Source of the DNA: Desulfosporosinus sp. HMP52
GTDB taxonomy: Bacteria > Bacillota > Desulfitobacteriia > Desulfitobacteriales > Desulfitobacteriaceae
Assembly: GCF_000765145.1 (NCBI RefSeq)
Contig: NZ_JMGA01000057.1
Coordinates: 62,001-126,000, forward strand
DNA: 64,000 nt
Direction of reading: 5' to 3'
This document shows positions 8,262 through 17,529 of this stretch, in pieces (the first letter of the stretch is position 1; every line of letters begins with the position of its first letter). The translations under genes were made by a program, and so were the position numbers. The notes under the pieces are model-generated. The model was not told the origin of the DNA. It did not search any database and saw nothing but the letters and a program-made list of their open reading frames with translations.

Positions 8262-11200
8262 TCACTTCAAAAAACCTACGCTTTTCATATTTAAAATAAT
8301 CTTCCCAAAGTATTCTTTTGTCAAATCAGGCCAATCAAAACCAACGTTTCTCAAAAAATTAATAGTCATTACAGAATTAAGCTGAATAGAAGGAGCAAAA
8401 TTTAACGTTCCCTTCACACTTATTTCTGTAACTATCCCTTGGACAATCTCTTTTTCCTTTTCAAATTGTGCTAAGTAATTAATAATATCTAAAAACTCTT
8501 TTGAAGCTATACATTTGATATTTATTCCATAATTTTTGGTTATTTTTATAAGATTATTCATTTTAATTGTTTTGTGGTTGTATAAATGGAACACAAGCGG
8601 TTTTGGAGAACTACTTTGTAAGATGGAGATTATGGCCCTGGCGCAAGAGTCTACAGGTGTAAACTCAATGAATTCATCGACAATATTGTTAGGAAGAAGC
8701 CCAATTGTAAAAATGCTTTTCAGTTTTCTATAAAATGCATTCTCTTCAATGTTGCGCTGAAATCGACCGTCAGAGATACGGCCAGTCAAAATTCCTACTC
8801 TAAATATTGTCGCTTTCAAACCCTTTTTTACCGCTTCCAATATAAGGCTTTCTGCCTCGAATTTACTTCTCACATAAACATTGCTTTTGTAGTCCTGACC
8901 ATTGTATAAGTCATTTTCAGTAAAGTCTTTTATATATACTTTCTCGCTCATATAGTTACCTGAGACACTGGTGGTAGAGATAAAGCTCAAATGCAGATCA
9001 TTTTCACTGCAAAAATCAACTATTTCCTGAGTTCCTTTAACATTTATTCGTTCGAAATCTGAATAACTACCATAATGCTTGACCATAGCAGCAGCATGGA
9101 TCACAGATGTTACATTTCCAACTAATTCTTGATACTCATCTGATGAAAGTCCAAATCTTTTCTTGGTGATATCCCCGTTCACCAGAATAACTCTTTGATT
9201 CAATTCACTGGCGGCTTGAGGAAAGTAGAAGTAAAGCAAATCTCTAAATCTTCTTTCAAAGTCTGCCCCTCGCACTATACAATATACTTTAACCAGTTGA
9301 TTATTTAATAGCTCTTTCAGTATATGCATACCTAGAAATCCTGTCGCTCCCGTTAATAAGATTTCCCCAGTGTTAACCTCTCCTTGAACAATAAACCCAT
9401 TTAATACTTCAAAATAACTCGGAATATGATTCACATAAACACTTGCCTTTTTGTTTTGATGGGTAATATAACCTCGTTCCCTTATCTCTAAGGAAATGCT
9501 TCTAATGGTGGGATGTTCGTAAAATTCTTGGACAGAGATCTTCCAAGCTTCTGATAACGAGGAGGAGAGTATTTCTAAAATTGCCAAAGAATCTCCACCG
9601 AGCTCAAAAAAATTATCATCGATTCCTATTTTGGTTACATTAAGAGTTTTACTCCATATATCAGCCATGCATTGCTCGATATGATCCCGTGGTGCAACAT
9701 ATTCACTAGCCTTATCATCTTCGCTCCAATTAGGATTTGGCAATGATTTACGATCAACTTTCCCGTTGGGGGTTAAAGGAAGTGCCGGTAACCAAATAAA
9801 CCGATTGGGAATCATATATTCAGGCAAGTAACCCAACATATGTTGTCGTAACTCAGATACGGGCAGTTCTATGCTGCCAACCAGAAAGGCACAAAGTAGT
9901 GCTCTATCTAGATGTTGATATGTGGTAACAACGGCTTGTTTAACATCTTGATTTTTCAGAAGACATTCTTCTATCTCACTCAATTCAATACGAAATCCTC
10001 TGATTTTAACCTGATTATCATTTCGTCCAATATATTCGATCTCGCCATTTTCCAGCCACTTTCCTAAGTCACCGGTTTTATACATTCTCGTCCCTGGGAA
10101 AAAGGGGTCGGGTAAAAATTTCTCATTAGTTAACTCAGGCCTGTTAAGATAACCCCGTGCAACGCCTTCCCCTGCAATAAATATTTCACCTAACATGCCG
10201 ATGGAAACAGGCATCTGATATTTATCTAGAATATAAAACTTGGTATTCCCTATAGGTCTTCCGATGGTAATTTGGTCTGCATCATCAAGTCTTTTTGTTG
10301 AAGCCCAGATTGTTGTCTCTGTCGGTCCATACATATTGTAGATCTGAGCTTTCGTAACCTTTTTAAGTCGTGATAATACGGATTGGGGGAAAACTTCACC
10401 CCCAACCAATATTAGCGACAACTCATTTAGACAAGTTGAGGAATTCAACATTATGTTCAACCTTGCAGGAGTAGCTTGTAGCACGTCCACTTGGTATCTG
10501 ACTATCAAATCAGATAACAAGCTTGGGGTAGCCAGTTCCTCGTTACTGGCTATTATCACTTTCAGACCTACAATTAGAGGTAATAATGTTTCCATGAAAA
10601 ATATATCAAAAGATAGAGTAGTTGTAGAAATTATCGTCTTATAGGTAAAGTTAATTTCCCTAGTAATAGAATGGATAAAATTGCTTATGGCCCTATGCTC
10701 GATCATTACACCTTTAGGCGTTCCAGTCGACCCTGAGGTATAAATAAGATAGGCCAAGTCATTGGGCCTCAGGGTACAGACTAAGCCATCCGTAATGCCT
10801 TCCCATATTTCCGAATTACTAAGATCAATAACTTCTACCTCTGTCTTCAAGTGATTATGCTTAGAACAATTAGTCAAGAGGAATCGACAATTACTATCTT
10901 TTAGCATATGCTCAATTCTTTCTCGGGGATAGCTGGGATCAATAGGCAAATAAGCTGCTCCAGACTTTAATATGCCCAATATTCCAACAACCAGATCAAA
11001 GGATCGTTCCACGCTAAAACCAACTATCTCCTCTTTGCCGACACCTTTCTTTAACAAGAACCTGGCTAATTTATTTGATCTATCATTTAATTCCTGATAG
11101 GTTAATTGATTATTTTCGAAAACAAGAGCAATTTTTTCAGGAATTTTTCTTACGGTTCTCTCAACCAAATCAATGACAGTTTTTTCTGGTTGGAATTCCA

Positions 11201-12557
11201 TTTCCGTTTGGTTAAACATACTAAGAATTAGTTGCTGTTCTGAGTCAGACAACATATTCAGATTACCAACACTTTTATTTGGGTATTTTATACCATCTTG
11301 AACAAGGTTTAATAAAGACCTGTTGATATCCTCTATCTCCGCTTCTTTCAGAACATCTATAGAGTAATCATAGTCTAAATGAAATAAGCCAATACTTTTC
11401 ATATCATTGATATTCACGCGCAAAGCATTGACTTCTTGACCATTGAAGTGCGGTTCTAATTCAAATCCGAGTTGACCCGAATCCAGATTTGCGTTAAGAA
11501 AAGTCAATGTAAAATCAAATAAGTCATCATCATATTTTTGTGTATCCCGAAATTGTTTAAGAATATTCAAATAAGGATAGCTACTATACCTTAACATTGT
11601 AAGCCATTCGATATTCAAATAATTTAAATAGTCGTTAAAGCTTAAGGCAGGATTTAGTTTAACTATAAAAGGTAAATTATTAAAAAATGCTCCTATAGTA
11701 TTTTTTTCTTTTAGAGTAGTTCTATTTAAGACAGTAGATCCGATTACAATTTGCTCTCGGCCCTCTTTCTTCCAGAAATAAATTGATAAAACTGAACAAA
11801 AAAGAATAAATGGAGAAATCTTGTGTTGGTTACACAACTCATTTATCCTTGAAGAAATTTCTCGCGGTATAGGGTAACTCTTTCTTCTAGCGTCAAGACT
11901 ACTAGATCCTCTTCTCATAAACAAATTTGTATCAAACATCGTGCTAATTTTTTGCTGCCAATAATCCCTGTCAGTTAAAAACCTCGAAGAAGATAAATAC
12001 GAATATTCCTTTTTTATATATTCAACATAAGAAGGTTCATTAATTTCAAGACCCACTTCACCGACTGAGTTATTACAATTATTTGCAATCTTATTTGCAA
12101 TCTTATTTACAAGTAGAATAATCGCCCAAAAATCAACAATAATATGATGACATTTTATAAACAATCCACTTTCGTTGCCACTAAACTTAAGCATAGCAAA
12201 ATAACAAAGATCTGAATCATAAAATTGAAATGCTCTTTTGGTAACATCTTGAGCCCACTGATAGTAATCTTCCAAACCTTTGTTATAACTAAAATCCAGT
12301 AGTTCAATGTGATGCTCATTGTATTCCGGAAAGTATTGAACAATCTCATTAGAATCATTCTTCAGCCGAGTACGCAACGCATCATTTTGCATTATAACTA
12401 GGTTAATCGCATTATTTAAAAGACGGTAATCCAATTGGCCCTTAAACCGTATTGTAATTCCTAAATTGACATAACTAGGGTTAGGGTAAAACTTTTCTAT
12501 GATTGAGATTGATTTCTGGGCACTAGTTAGAGGATAGGTGTTTATCTCTTTTTTCAT
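8262..12557 (-). CDS. Single-module NRPS with reductive release (C-A-PCP-R), predicted glycine-activating
   Basis: A 1431-residue multidomain synthetase. The condensation domain (about 5-440) has HHIIVDF at 137-143 (usual HHxxxDG, with G replaced by F). The adenylation domain (about 460-945) has LAYLIYTSGSTGTPKG at 601-616, YGPTETT at 743-749 and NGKVDRK near 931. The carrier domain has LGGDS with phosphopantetheine Ser990. The C-terminal thioester-reductase domain (about 1060-1431) has LLTGATGFLG at 1067-1076 and Y1228-x3-K1232. Hand alignment to the gramicidin synthetase pocket gives the code DIMQLGMIWK, near the glycine code DILQLGLIWK. With the upstream acyl ligase and carrier protein it should couple a fatty acyl group to glycine and release it as an aldehyde or alcohol. 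ATG 12557 has AAGGTAGG seven bases upstream; an in-frame TTG at 12644 lacks one. Confidence 0.88.
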   Translation of the reverse strand: MKKEINTYPLTSAQKSISIIEKFYPNPSYVNLGITIRFKGQLDYRLLNNAINLVIMQNDALRTRLKNDSNEIVQYFPEYNEHHIELLDFSYNKGLEDYYQWAQDVTKRAFQFYDSDLCYFAMLKFSGNESGLFIKCHHIIVDFWAIILLVNKIANKIANNCNNSVGEVGLEINEPSYVEYIKKEYSYLSSSRFLTDRDYWQQKISTMFDTNLFMRRGSSSLDARRKSYPIPREISSRINELCNQHKISPFILFCSVLSIYFWKKEGREQIVIGSTVLNRTTLKEKNTIGAFFNNLPFIVKLNPALSFNDYLNYLNIEWLTMLRYSSYPYLNILKQFRDTQKYDDDLFDFTLTFLNANLDSGQLGFELEPHFNGQEVNALRVNINDMKSIGLFHLDYDYSIDVLKEAEIEDINRSLLNLVQDGIKYPNKSVGNLNMLSDSEQQLILSMFNQTEMEFQPEKTVIDLVERTVRKIPEKIALVFENNQLTYQELNDRSNKLARFLLKKGVGKEEIVGFSVERSFDLVVGILGILKSGAAYLPIDPSYPRERIEHMLKDSNCRFLLTNCSKHNHLKTEVEVIDLSNSEIWEGITDGLVCTLRPNDLAYLIYTSGSTGTPKGVMIEHRAISNFIHSITREINFTYKTIISTTTLSFDIFFMETLLPLIVGLKVIIASNEELATPSLLSDLIVRYQVDVLQATPARLNIMLNSSTCLNELSLILVGGEVFPQSVLSRLKKVTKAQIYNMYGPTETTIWASTKRLDDADQITIGRPIGNTKFYILDKYQMPVSIGMLGEIFIAGEGVARGYLNRPELTNEKFLPDPFFPGTRMYKTGDLGKWLENGEIEYIGRNDNQVKIRGFRIELSEIEECLLKNQDVKQAVVTTYQHLDRALLCAFLVGSIELPVSELRQHMLGYLPEYMIPNRFIWLPALPLTPNGKVDRKSLPNPNWSEDDKASEYVAPRDHIEQCMADIWSKTLNVTKIGIDDNFFELGGDSLAILEILSSSLSEAWKISVQEFYEHPTIRSISLEIRERGYITHQNKKASVYVNHIPSYFEVLNGFIVQGEVNTGEILLTGATGFLGMHILKELLNNQLVKVYCIVRGADFERRFRDLLYFYFPQAASELNQRVILVNGDITKKRFGLSSDEYQELVGNVTSVIHAAAMVKHYGSYSDFERINVKGTQEIVDFCSENDLHLSFISTTSVSGNYMSEKVYIKDFTENDLYNGQDYKSNVYVRSKFEAESLILEAVKKGLKATIFRVGILTGRISDGRFQRNIEENAFYRKLKSIFTIGLLPNNIVDEFIEFTPVDSCARAIISILQSSSPKPLVFHLYNHKTIKMNNLIKITKNYGINIKCIASKEFLDIINYLAQFEKEKEIVQGIVTEISVKGTLNFAPSIQLNSVMTINFLRNVGFDWPDLTKEYFGKIILNMKSVGFLK

Positions 12558-12621
12558 GCTGATACCTACCTTGCGTACTTCAGATATGAAAATGCTTATG
12601 ATTTTTTTGCCTATGTAAGAT

Positions 12622-14121
12622 TTAAGCCAATTGTTTTTTATCAACTTTTCCAGTGGGATTTTTAGGCAAACTAGTTAAAATAACGACTTGCTTAGGGCAT
12701 TTAAAATTTGCTAAATGTTTACGACAATGAAGTATGAATTCAGTTGGTTCAGCTGTAACTCCCGGCTTTAATACTATAAAAGCTTTCGGTACTTCGCCCC
12801 TGTCTTTGTCAGGGGTTCCAATAACTGCTGCCTCTAAGATTTGGGGATGATAATAGAGACATTGTTCTACTTCACTGGGATAAACATTCAACCCTCCTAC
12901 AAGTATCATGTCTTTCTTTCTACCAACAATATATACAAAACCGTCTTCATCGATCTTAGCTAAATCTCCGGTGTGAAACCACCCTGCCTTTAATGCTTCA
13001 GCAGTTTCCTCGGGTAGATTCAAATAACCTTGCATTACATTAGGCCCTTGAATACAAAATTCTCCGACTTCTCCTTGAGGGAGATCTTGATCTTGGTCAT
13101 TTACGATCTTCACTTTAACACCATCTAAAGCAGGTCCTACGGACCCAGGTTTATTGGCCTTAGGTGATCCAACACAAGCAACAGCCTCAGTAGGTCCGCT
13201 TGCTTCGACTAAGTTTATACCATATCTCTCCATGAATACATTTGAAACTTCTAGGGGAAGTGGTGCTCCACCGCTCACGCAAATTCTTAAGGAAGAGATA
13301 TTGAAATTCTGATCCTGAGAAGGAATAGCCAACAAGGCAGAATACATAGCTGGAACTGCAGAGAGGAAGCTTATTTTCTTAATGGTTATTTCATTAAGAA
13401 CTGCGCTTGGTATGAAACGAGGTAAAATTGTTATAGTTCCACCTAACCAAATTGGCATTAACATATTTGTCAATTGAGAAAAGATATGTGAAAGGGGAAT
13501 AATGCATAAACTATGGTCTTCTGTTTTTAAATCCAATCTTTTAATACTGGCATTGATAAGAAATATGTGACTGCCATGAGATAAGAGGGCCCCTTTTGGT
13601 CTGCCGCTTGTACCGGATGTATAGATACAAACTGCTAAATCCTTTTCTTCTACATTCCTATCAACTGGCTCTGCTTCTTTTTTAAGAAGCTCTTCAAACG
13701 AAGCAATTCCCTCTTCTTTTGTCCCACCGATTGCGATTATGTCTAAATCAGATTTCTCAGCTCTTACCTCTCTAATCATAGGCAGCAATTCCTGATCTAT
13801 TATTAGCAATTTGACTTCAGCATCATTTAAGACGTAATGTATTTCATCAGCTTTATATAAAGGGTTTAGTGGCACTACAGTACCGGCTGCTCGAAGAATT
13901 GCAAAATAAATCCGAACAAAATTGGGGCAATTACCCAGGATTACGGCAACTTTATCACTTGGTTTCAACCCCAAATCCATGAGCCCTTGAGCTAGGTTGT
14001 TCACTTCCTTATCTAATTGACCGTACGTAATACTCTCATTTTCATAATGCATGACGGTCTTATTTGGAAGTATTTGAGCGGTTTTACTTAAGATTCTATC
14101 AATAGACTTAACATTTTCCAT
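12622..14121 (-). CDS. Fatty-acyl-CoA/ACP ligase, AMP-forming, of the lipopeptide cassette
   Basis: A 499-residue AMP-binding enzyme. The P-loop CIYTSGTSGRPKG is at residues 165-177, ASGPTEAV lies in the middle, the GWFHTGDLAKIDEDGF hinge follows, and the C-terminal catalytic lysine is in PTGKVDKK. The layout is that of medium/long-chain fatty-acyl ligases rather than amino-acid adenylation domains. It activates a carboxylic acid as acyl-AMP and hands it to the adjacent small carrier protein or to CoA. It starts at ATG 14121, overlapping the carrier gene by 14 bases, and ends 64 bases before the NRPS start, so all three belong to one operon. Chain length cannot be read from sequence. Whether it is a true acyl-ACP ligase or a CoA ligase is open; the overlap with the carrier gene favours ACP loading. 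Confidence 0.82.
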   Translation of the reverse strand: MENVKSIDRILSKTAQILPNKTVMHYENESITYGQLDKEVNNLAQGLMDLGLKPSDKVAVILGNCPNFVRIYFAILRAAGTVVPLNPLYKADEIHYVLNDAEVKLLIIDQELLPMIREVRAEKSDLDIIAIGGTKEEGIASFEELLKKEAEPVDRNVEEKDLAVCIYTSGTSGRPKGALLSHGSHIFLINASIKRLDLKTEDHSLCIIPLSHIFSQLTNMLMPIWLGGTITILPRFIPSAVLNEITIKKISFLSAVPAMYSALLAIPSQDQNFNISSLRICVSGGAPLPLEVSNVFMERYGINLVEASGPTEAVACVGSPKANKPGSVGPALDGVKVKIVNDQDQDLPQGEVGEFCIQGPNVMQGYLNLPEETAEALKAGWFHTGDLAKIDEDGFVYIVGRKKDMILVGGLNVYPSEVEQCLYYHPQILEAAVIGTPDKDRGEVPKAFIVLKPGVTAEPTEFILHCRKHLANFKCPKQVVILTSLPKNPTGKVDKKQLA

Positions 14122-14359
14122 AATTCATTCCTCCTAGTATTTTATCCTGAATAATTTTCATTAAATTACCGATGGTTCTAATTTTAAATAGCTCTTCATT
14201 ACTAATTGCTATTCCAAACTCATCCTCTATGGCATTAACTAAGACTGGGATATCCAACGAATCAGCGCCTAGGTCATCGATGACTCTTGTTCGTTCATTT
14301 AATTCTCCTTCGTAAATAAACTGCTGGTCAACAATTATTTTGATTCTTGCTAAGATCAT
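14108..14359 (-). CDS. Stand-alone acyl carrier protein of the lipopeptide cassette
   Basis: An 83-residue acidic helical protein with the phosphopantetheine site LGADSLD, Ser34 being the attachment residue, and the usual four-helix pattern with a hydrophobic final segment. It should accept the acyl group from the overlapping ligase and donate it to the NRPS condensation domain. It starts at ATG 14359 with a strong AGGAGG upstream and is the first gene of the cassette. It is separate from the fatty-acid acpP, which normally sits with fab genes that are not in this window. No phosphopantetheinyl transferase gene lies in the window, so activation must come from elsewhere in the genome. Confidence 0.87.
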   Translation of the reverse strand: MILARIKIIVDQQFIYEGELNERTRVIDDLGADSLDIPVLVNAIEDEFGIAISNEELFKIRTIGNLMKIIQDKILGGMNYGKC

Positions 14360-14469
14360 CCCTTTTTGAACCTCCTAAATGGATTCACTCTTCCTCGTAT
14401 ATTACATCAGTATAACAATTACTACATACCTTTCTGATCCTGAGTATCCTCCAGCTCGTATCCTATCTA

Positions 14470-14497
14470 ATTATATCAGAAGGTGGGTTTTTAGGAA
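14470..14497 (-). promoter_or_regulatory. Candidate promoter for the carrier-ligase-NRPS operon
   Basis: On the minus strand a perfect -10 TATAAT (14470-14475) lies 16 bases from TTCCTA (14492-14497). It sits between the oppF terminator and the carrier gene, giving a 5' leader of roughly 100 bases. The -35 match is weak, and a second TATACT occurs closer to the gene. Confidence 0.4.
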
Positions 14498-14514
14498 GTA
14501 TACGCCAAAATTTT

Positions 14515-14543
14515 ATAAAAAAAACAGCCCTTTCAGGACTGTT
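14515..14543 (-). terminator. Intrinsic terminator of the opp operon
   Basis: A minus-strand hairpin with arms AACAG/CTGTT extended through TCCTGAAAGGG, followed by eight T residues (14515-14522). It lies 35 bases after the oppF stop and separates the opp operon from the lipopeptide cassette. Confidence 0.8.
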
Positions 14544-14577
14544 AATAGAATTTTAATCAACTGAGATAACTAGATTA

Positions 14578-15546
14578 TTATTTATATAAATGACAAGCAA
14601 CAAAGTGTCCTGGAGAAATTTCTTTAAACACTGGCTCATTGAGCTTACATTCATCAAGTTCCTTAAAACATCGGGAACAGAAGCGGCAGCCTGCGGGAGG
14701 GTTAATCGGACTGGGTACATCTCCCTGCAGAATAATTCGTTCCTTCTTATGCTCAGGATTTATTACTGGGATTGCAGATAGTAAAGCTTGAGTATAGGGG
14801 TGCATAGGGTTAGCATAAAGCTCCTTTTTAGGTGCAATCTCCACCAACTTACCCAGATACATTACCCCCACACGGTCACTGATATGTTTAACCACGTTTA
14901 AGCCATGGGCGATAAACAGATAGGTAAGCCCAAACTCTTCCTTCAAATCACTTAGGAGATTTAACACCTGGGCTTGAATGGATACATCGAGAGCTGAAAC
15001 CGGTTCGTCACAGACAATCAGCTTTGGTTCCACTGCCAATGCACGGGCGATACCTACACGCTGGCGCTGACCGCCGGAGAATTCGTGAGGGTAGCGATTA
15101 CGTTGGTGACGAGCTAGTCCTACACAGTTCAAGAGATAAATAACCCGTTCTTCAACTTTATTCTTCGGCAGGAGATTGTTGATGACAATCGGTTCAGCAA
15201 TAATATCTCCTATTGTCATTCTAGGATTTAGAGAAGCATAAGGATCCTGAAAGATCATCTGGATATCTTTGCAATAGGAACGGCGCTTTTCTTCATTAAG
15301 AACTGTTAAATCCTTACCTTCAAATAATATCTTACCATTTGTCGGTCTATAGAGATTTACAAGAATTTTGCCAAGGGTTGTTTTACCACAGCCAGATTCT
15401 CCAACCAGGCCAAAGGCTTCCGTTTTGTTAATGGTAAACGACACTCCATCAACTGCTTTTAAGGCAGTTAGTGGCTTACCAAAAAAATTAGTGTCAATAA
15501 TGAAATGCTTTGAAAGGTTTTGAATATCCATCAACACTTCGTTCAT
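14578..15546 (-). CDS. oppF: Oligopeptide/dipeptide ABC transporter ATPase (OppF/DppF type)
   Basis: A 322-residue ATPase with Walker [11 protein letters not shown]-loop [12 protein letters not shown], signature SGGQRQR, Walker [13 protein letters not shown] and the C-terminal oligo/dipeptide extension ending with the cysteines C-x2-C ([13 protein letters not shown]). It energises peptide uptake together with OppD. The start is ATG 15546, which overlaps the oppD stop (ATGA) and has GGAAGGGGG upstream; a longer frame to 15609 lacks such a site. Last gene of oppA-B-C-D-F, closed by a terminator at 14515-14543. Substrate could be peptides, nickel chelates or another small ligand; sequence alone does not decide. 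Confidence 0.9.
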   Translation of the reverse strand: MNEVLMDIQNLSKHFIIDTNFFGKPLTALKAVDGVSFTINKTEAFGLVGESGCGKTTLGKILVNLYRPTNGKILFEGKDLTVLNEEKRRSYCKDIQMIFQDPYASLNPRMTIGDIIAEPIVINNLLPKNKVEERVIYLLNCVGLARHQRNRYPHEFSGGQRQRVGIARALAVEPKLIVCDEPVSALDVSIQAQVLNLLSDLKEEFGLTYLFIAHGLNVVKHISDRVGVMYLGKLVEIAPKKELYANPMHPYTQALLSAIPVINPEHKKERIILQGDVPSPINPPAGCRFCSRCFKELDECKLNEPVFKEISPGHFVACHLYK

Positions 15547-16577
15547 TTTATAGCCGATCCCCCTTCCATTGCGCCGACAGAAGGTGAGGTTGCACTTATG
15601 CCACCACAAGTTATACTTTCTGATTCGTATAAAAAGCAGCGCACCTTGCGTCCCGACATTTCTCTCAGCTCAGGGATTTCTTTAGTACAGCGTTCCATAC
15701 TGTGATCGCAGCGATCGGAGAAAGCACATCCCGACGGCATATTGAGGGGGTTGGGAACCATGCCTTTAATCATATACAAGCGCTCATCACTGTCATCGTC
15801 AATTTGAGGAATAGATTGCAGCAATCCCACTGTATATGGATGTAAAGGACGTTCAAACAAGCTTCTGACATCTGCCTCTTCCACAATCTTTCCACAGTAC
15901 ATAACAATAACCCGATCGGCTGCTTCGGAAACCACGCCTAAATCATGAGTAATTAATAAAACAGCCATATTGAACTTTTCTCTCATACGATAGAGCAATT
16001 CCAGGATCTGGGCTTGAATTGTGACATCTAACGCAGTAGTAGGCTCGTCTGCTATTAACAGCTCGGGCTCGCAGGCCAGAGCCATTGCTGTCATTACCCG
16101 CTGACGCATACCGCCGCTCATCTGATGAGGAAAATCGTTGGCCCGTTGGGCCGCTGAAGGTATTCCTACCGTATCCAGCATTTCAATTGTCCGAGCCAAA
16201 GCCTCTTTTTTAGAGATCTGCATATGGGTCATGATGCTTTCCATAATCTGATCTTTAATGCGCCAGACAGGATTCAGGGAAGTCATTGGTTCCTGAAAAA
16301 TCATGGATATATTGTTACCCCGAATTTTTTTCAGTTCTTTCTTACTCATCTTATTTAAATCCTGAGATTTAAAGAGGATTTCCCCATCGGCAATTCTGCC
16401 GGGCTTCTGTAAAAGACCCATAATGGAAAGGGATGTCACACTTTTTCCTGAACCGGACTCCCCGACAATGGCCAGAATTTCGCCTTTATCTATCGTAAAG
16501 CTGATATTATCTACTGCCTTGACAATCCCTCGTTTCAGCTTAAACTCTGTACTTAAATTTTTAACTTCCAGCAACAT
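15543..16577 (-). CDS. oppD: Oligopeptide/dipeptide ABC transporter ATPase (OppD/DppD type)
   Basis: A 344-residue ATPase with GESGSGKS, IFQEPMTSLNPV, MSGGMRQRV and LLIADEPTTALD, ending in the oligopeptide-specific C-terminal segment with GCAFSDRCDH. It is the partner of OppF in the heterodimeric motor. The start is ATG 16577, chosen over GTG 16586 because the AAGGG ribosome site is correctly spaced only from the ATG. Fourteen bases separate it from oppC and it overlaps oppF by four bases, so the operon is tightly coupled. Confidence 0.9.
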   Translation of the reverse strand: MLLEVKNLSTEFKLKRGIVKAVDNISFTIDKGEILAIVGESGSGKSVTSLSIMGLLQKPGRIADGEILFKSQDLNKMSKKELKKIRGNNISMIFQEPMTSLNPVWRIKDQIMESIMTHMQISKKEALARTIEMLDTVGIPSAAQRANDFPHQMSGGMRQRVMTAMALACEPELLIADEPTTALDVTIQAQILELLYRMREKFNMAVLLITHDLGVVSEAADRVIVMYCGKIVEEADVRSLFERPLHPYTVGLLQSIPQIDDDSDERLYMIKGMVPNPLNMPSGCAFSDRCDHSMERCTKEIPELREMSGRKVRCFLYESESITCGGISATSPSVGAMEGGSAIK

Positions 16578-16591
16578 CCTGTACACCGCCC

Positions 16592-17524
16592 TTATTTTAT
16601 TCTGGATTTGGGATCAATGGCATCCCGCAGCCCGTCCCCGAGCAAGTTAAAGGCCAGCACAGTAATCGTGATGGCGATACCGGGGAAAATCAGTGTATAA
16701 GGCGCGGTAAAAATAAAGCCTCTCGCCCGGCCAAGCATGTCACCCCACTCAGCGAATGGAGGCTGAACGCCCAGACCCAAAAAACCAAGAGCTGCGGTAT
16801 CCAGCACTGCGCTAGAAATACCTAAAGTAGCTCTGACGACAATCACAGAAATGACATTCGGCAAAATATGCTTATAGATAATGCGACTTGATTTATTTCC
16901 AATGACTTTAGCTGCTTGTACAAAATCATTCTCTTTAACCGAGAGAATACTGCCTCGTACAATCCGCGCATATTCCGGAATGGACACCAGGCCAATGGCA
17001 ATGATCGCTTTGTCTAATCCTTTACCTAAGGCCGCCATAAAAGCAATTGCCAGCAAAATGGAGGGTATAGCCAACATCATATCCATTACCCTCATAATAA
17101 TAGTATCTGTCTTACCGCCTCGATAACCTGCAATAGCACCCAGAATAACACCAATCGTCAGGGAAATAGCAACAGCTGCAACCCCTACGAAAAGAGATAT
17201 TTTCGTCCCATCAAGAATTCGGCTGAACATATCTCGCCCTAGTTGATCTGTCCCAAACCAATGGGTGGAATTAGGAGGAGTAAAGGCATTACTCATATCG
17301 GAATAGTTAGGATCATAAGGCAGGATTTGTTTGCCCATCAGCTCACTGACCCAGACAGTAAGAGCTATAAGAACTAGGAATGCAATTATTATCAGGCCGA
17401 CTACTGCAGCTTTGTTCTGTCTAAGAGTTTCCCACATGACTTTCAGCTGCGATTCCGGTTTTTCCACGTATTCTGCAGCCTGCAGCGAATTTTCATTCGG
17501 ATTCGAATTATCCTTTGTCTTCAT
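16592..17524 (-). CDS. oppC: Oligopeptide/dipeptide ABC transporter permease (OppC/DppC type)
   Basis: A 310-residue inner-membrane permease with an N-terminal cytoplasmic tail, a first helix near residues 38-58, an extracytoplasmic segment with HWFGTDQLGRDMFSR, and five further helices. The EAA loop reads EYARIVRGSILSVKENDFVQAA. It pairs with OppB to form the channel. ATG 17524 has AAGAGGTG upstream and lies five bases from the oppB stop. Confidence 0.92.
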   Translation of the reverse strand: MKTKDNSNPNENSLQAAEYVEKPESQLKVMWETLRQNKAAVVGLIIIAFLVLIALTVWVSELMGKQILPYDPNYSDMSNAFTPPNSTHWFGTDQLGRDMFSRILDGTKISLFVGVAAVAISLTIGVILGAIAGYRGGKTDTIIMRVMDMMLAIPSILLAIAFMAALGKGLDKAIIAIGLVSIPEYARIVRGSILSVKENDFVQAAKVIGNKSSRIIYKHILPNVISVIVVRATLGISSAVLDTAALGFLGLGVQPPFAEWGDMLGRARGFIFTAPYTLIFPGIAITITVLAFNLLGDGLRDAIDPKSRIK

Positions 17525-17529
17525 ACAAG

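Noticed and set aside
12558-12644. TTG start extending the NRPS by 29 residues
   Set aside because: The extension overlaps the ligase gene and has no ribosome site, whereas ATG 12557 has AAGGTAGG at correct spacing and begins with the usual condensation-domain N-terminus.
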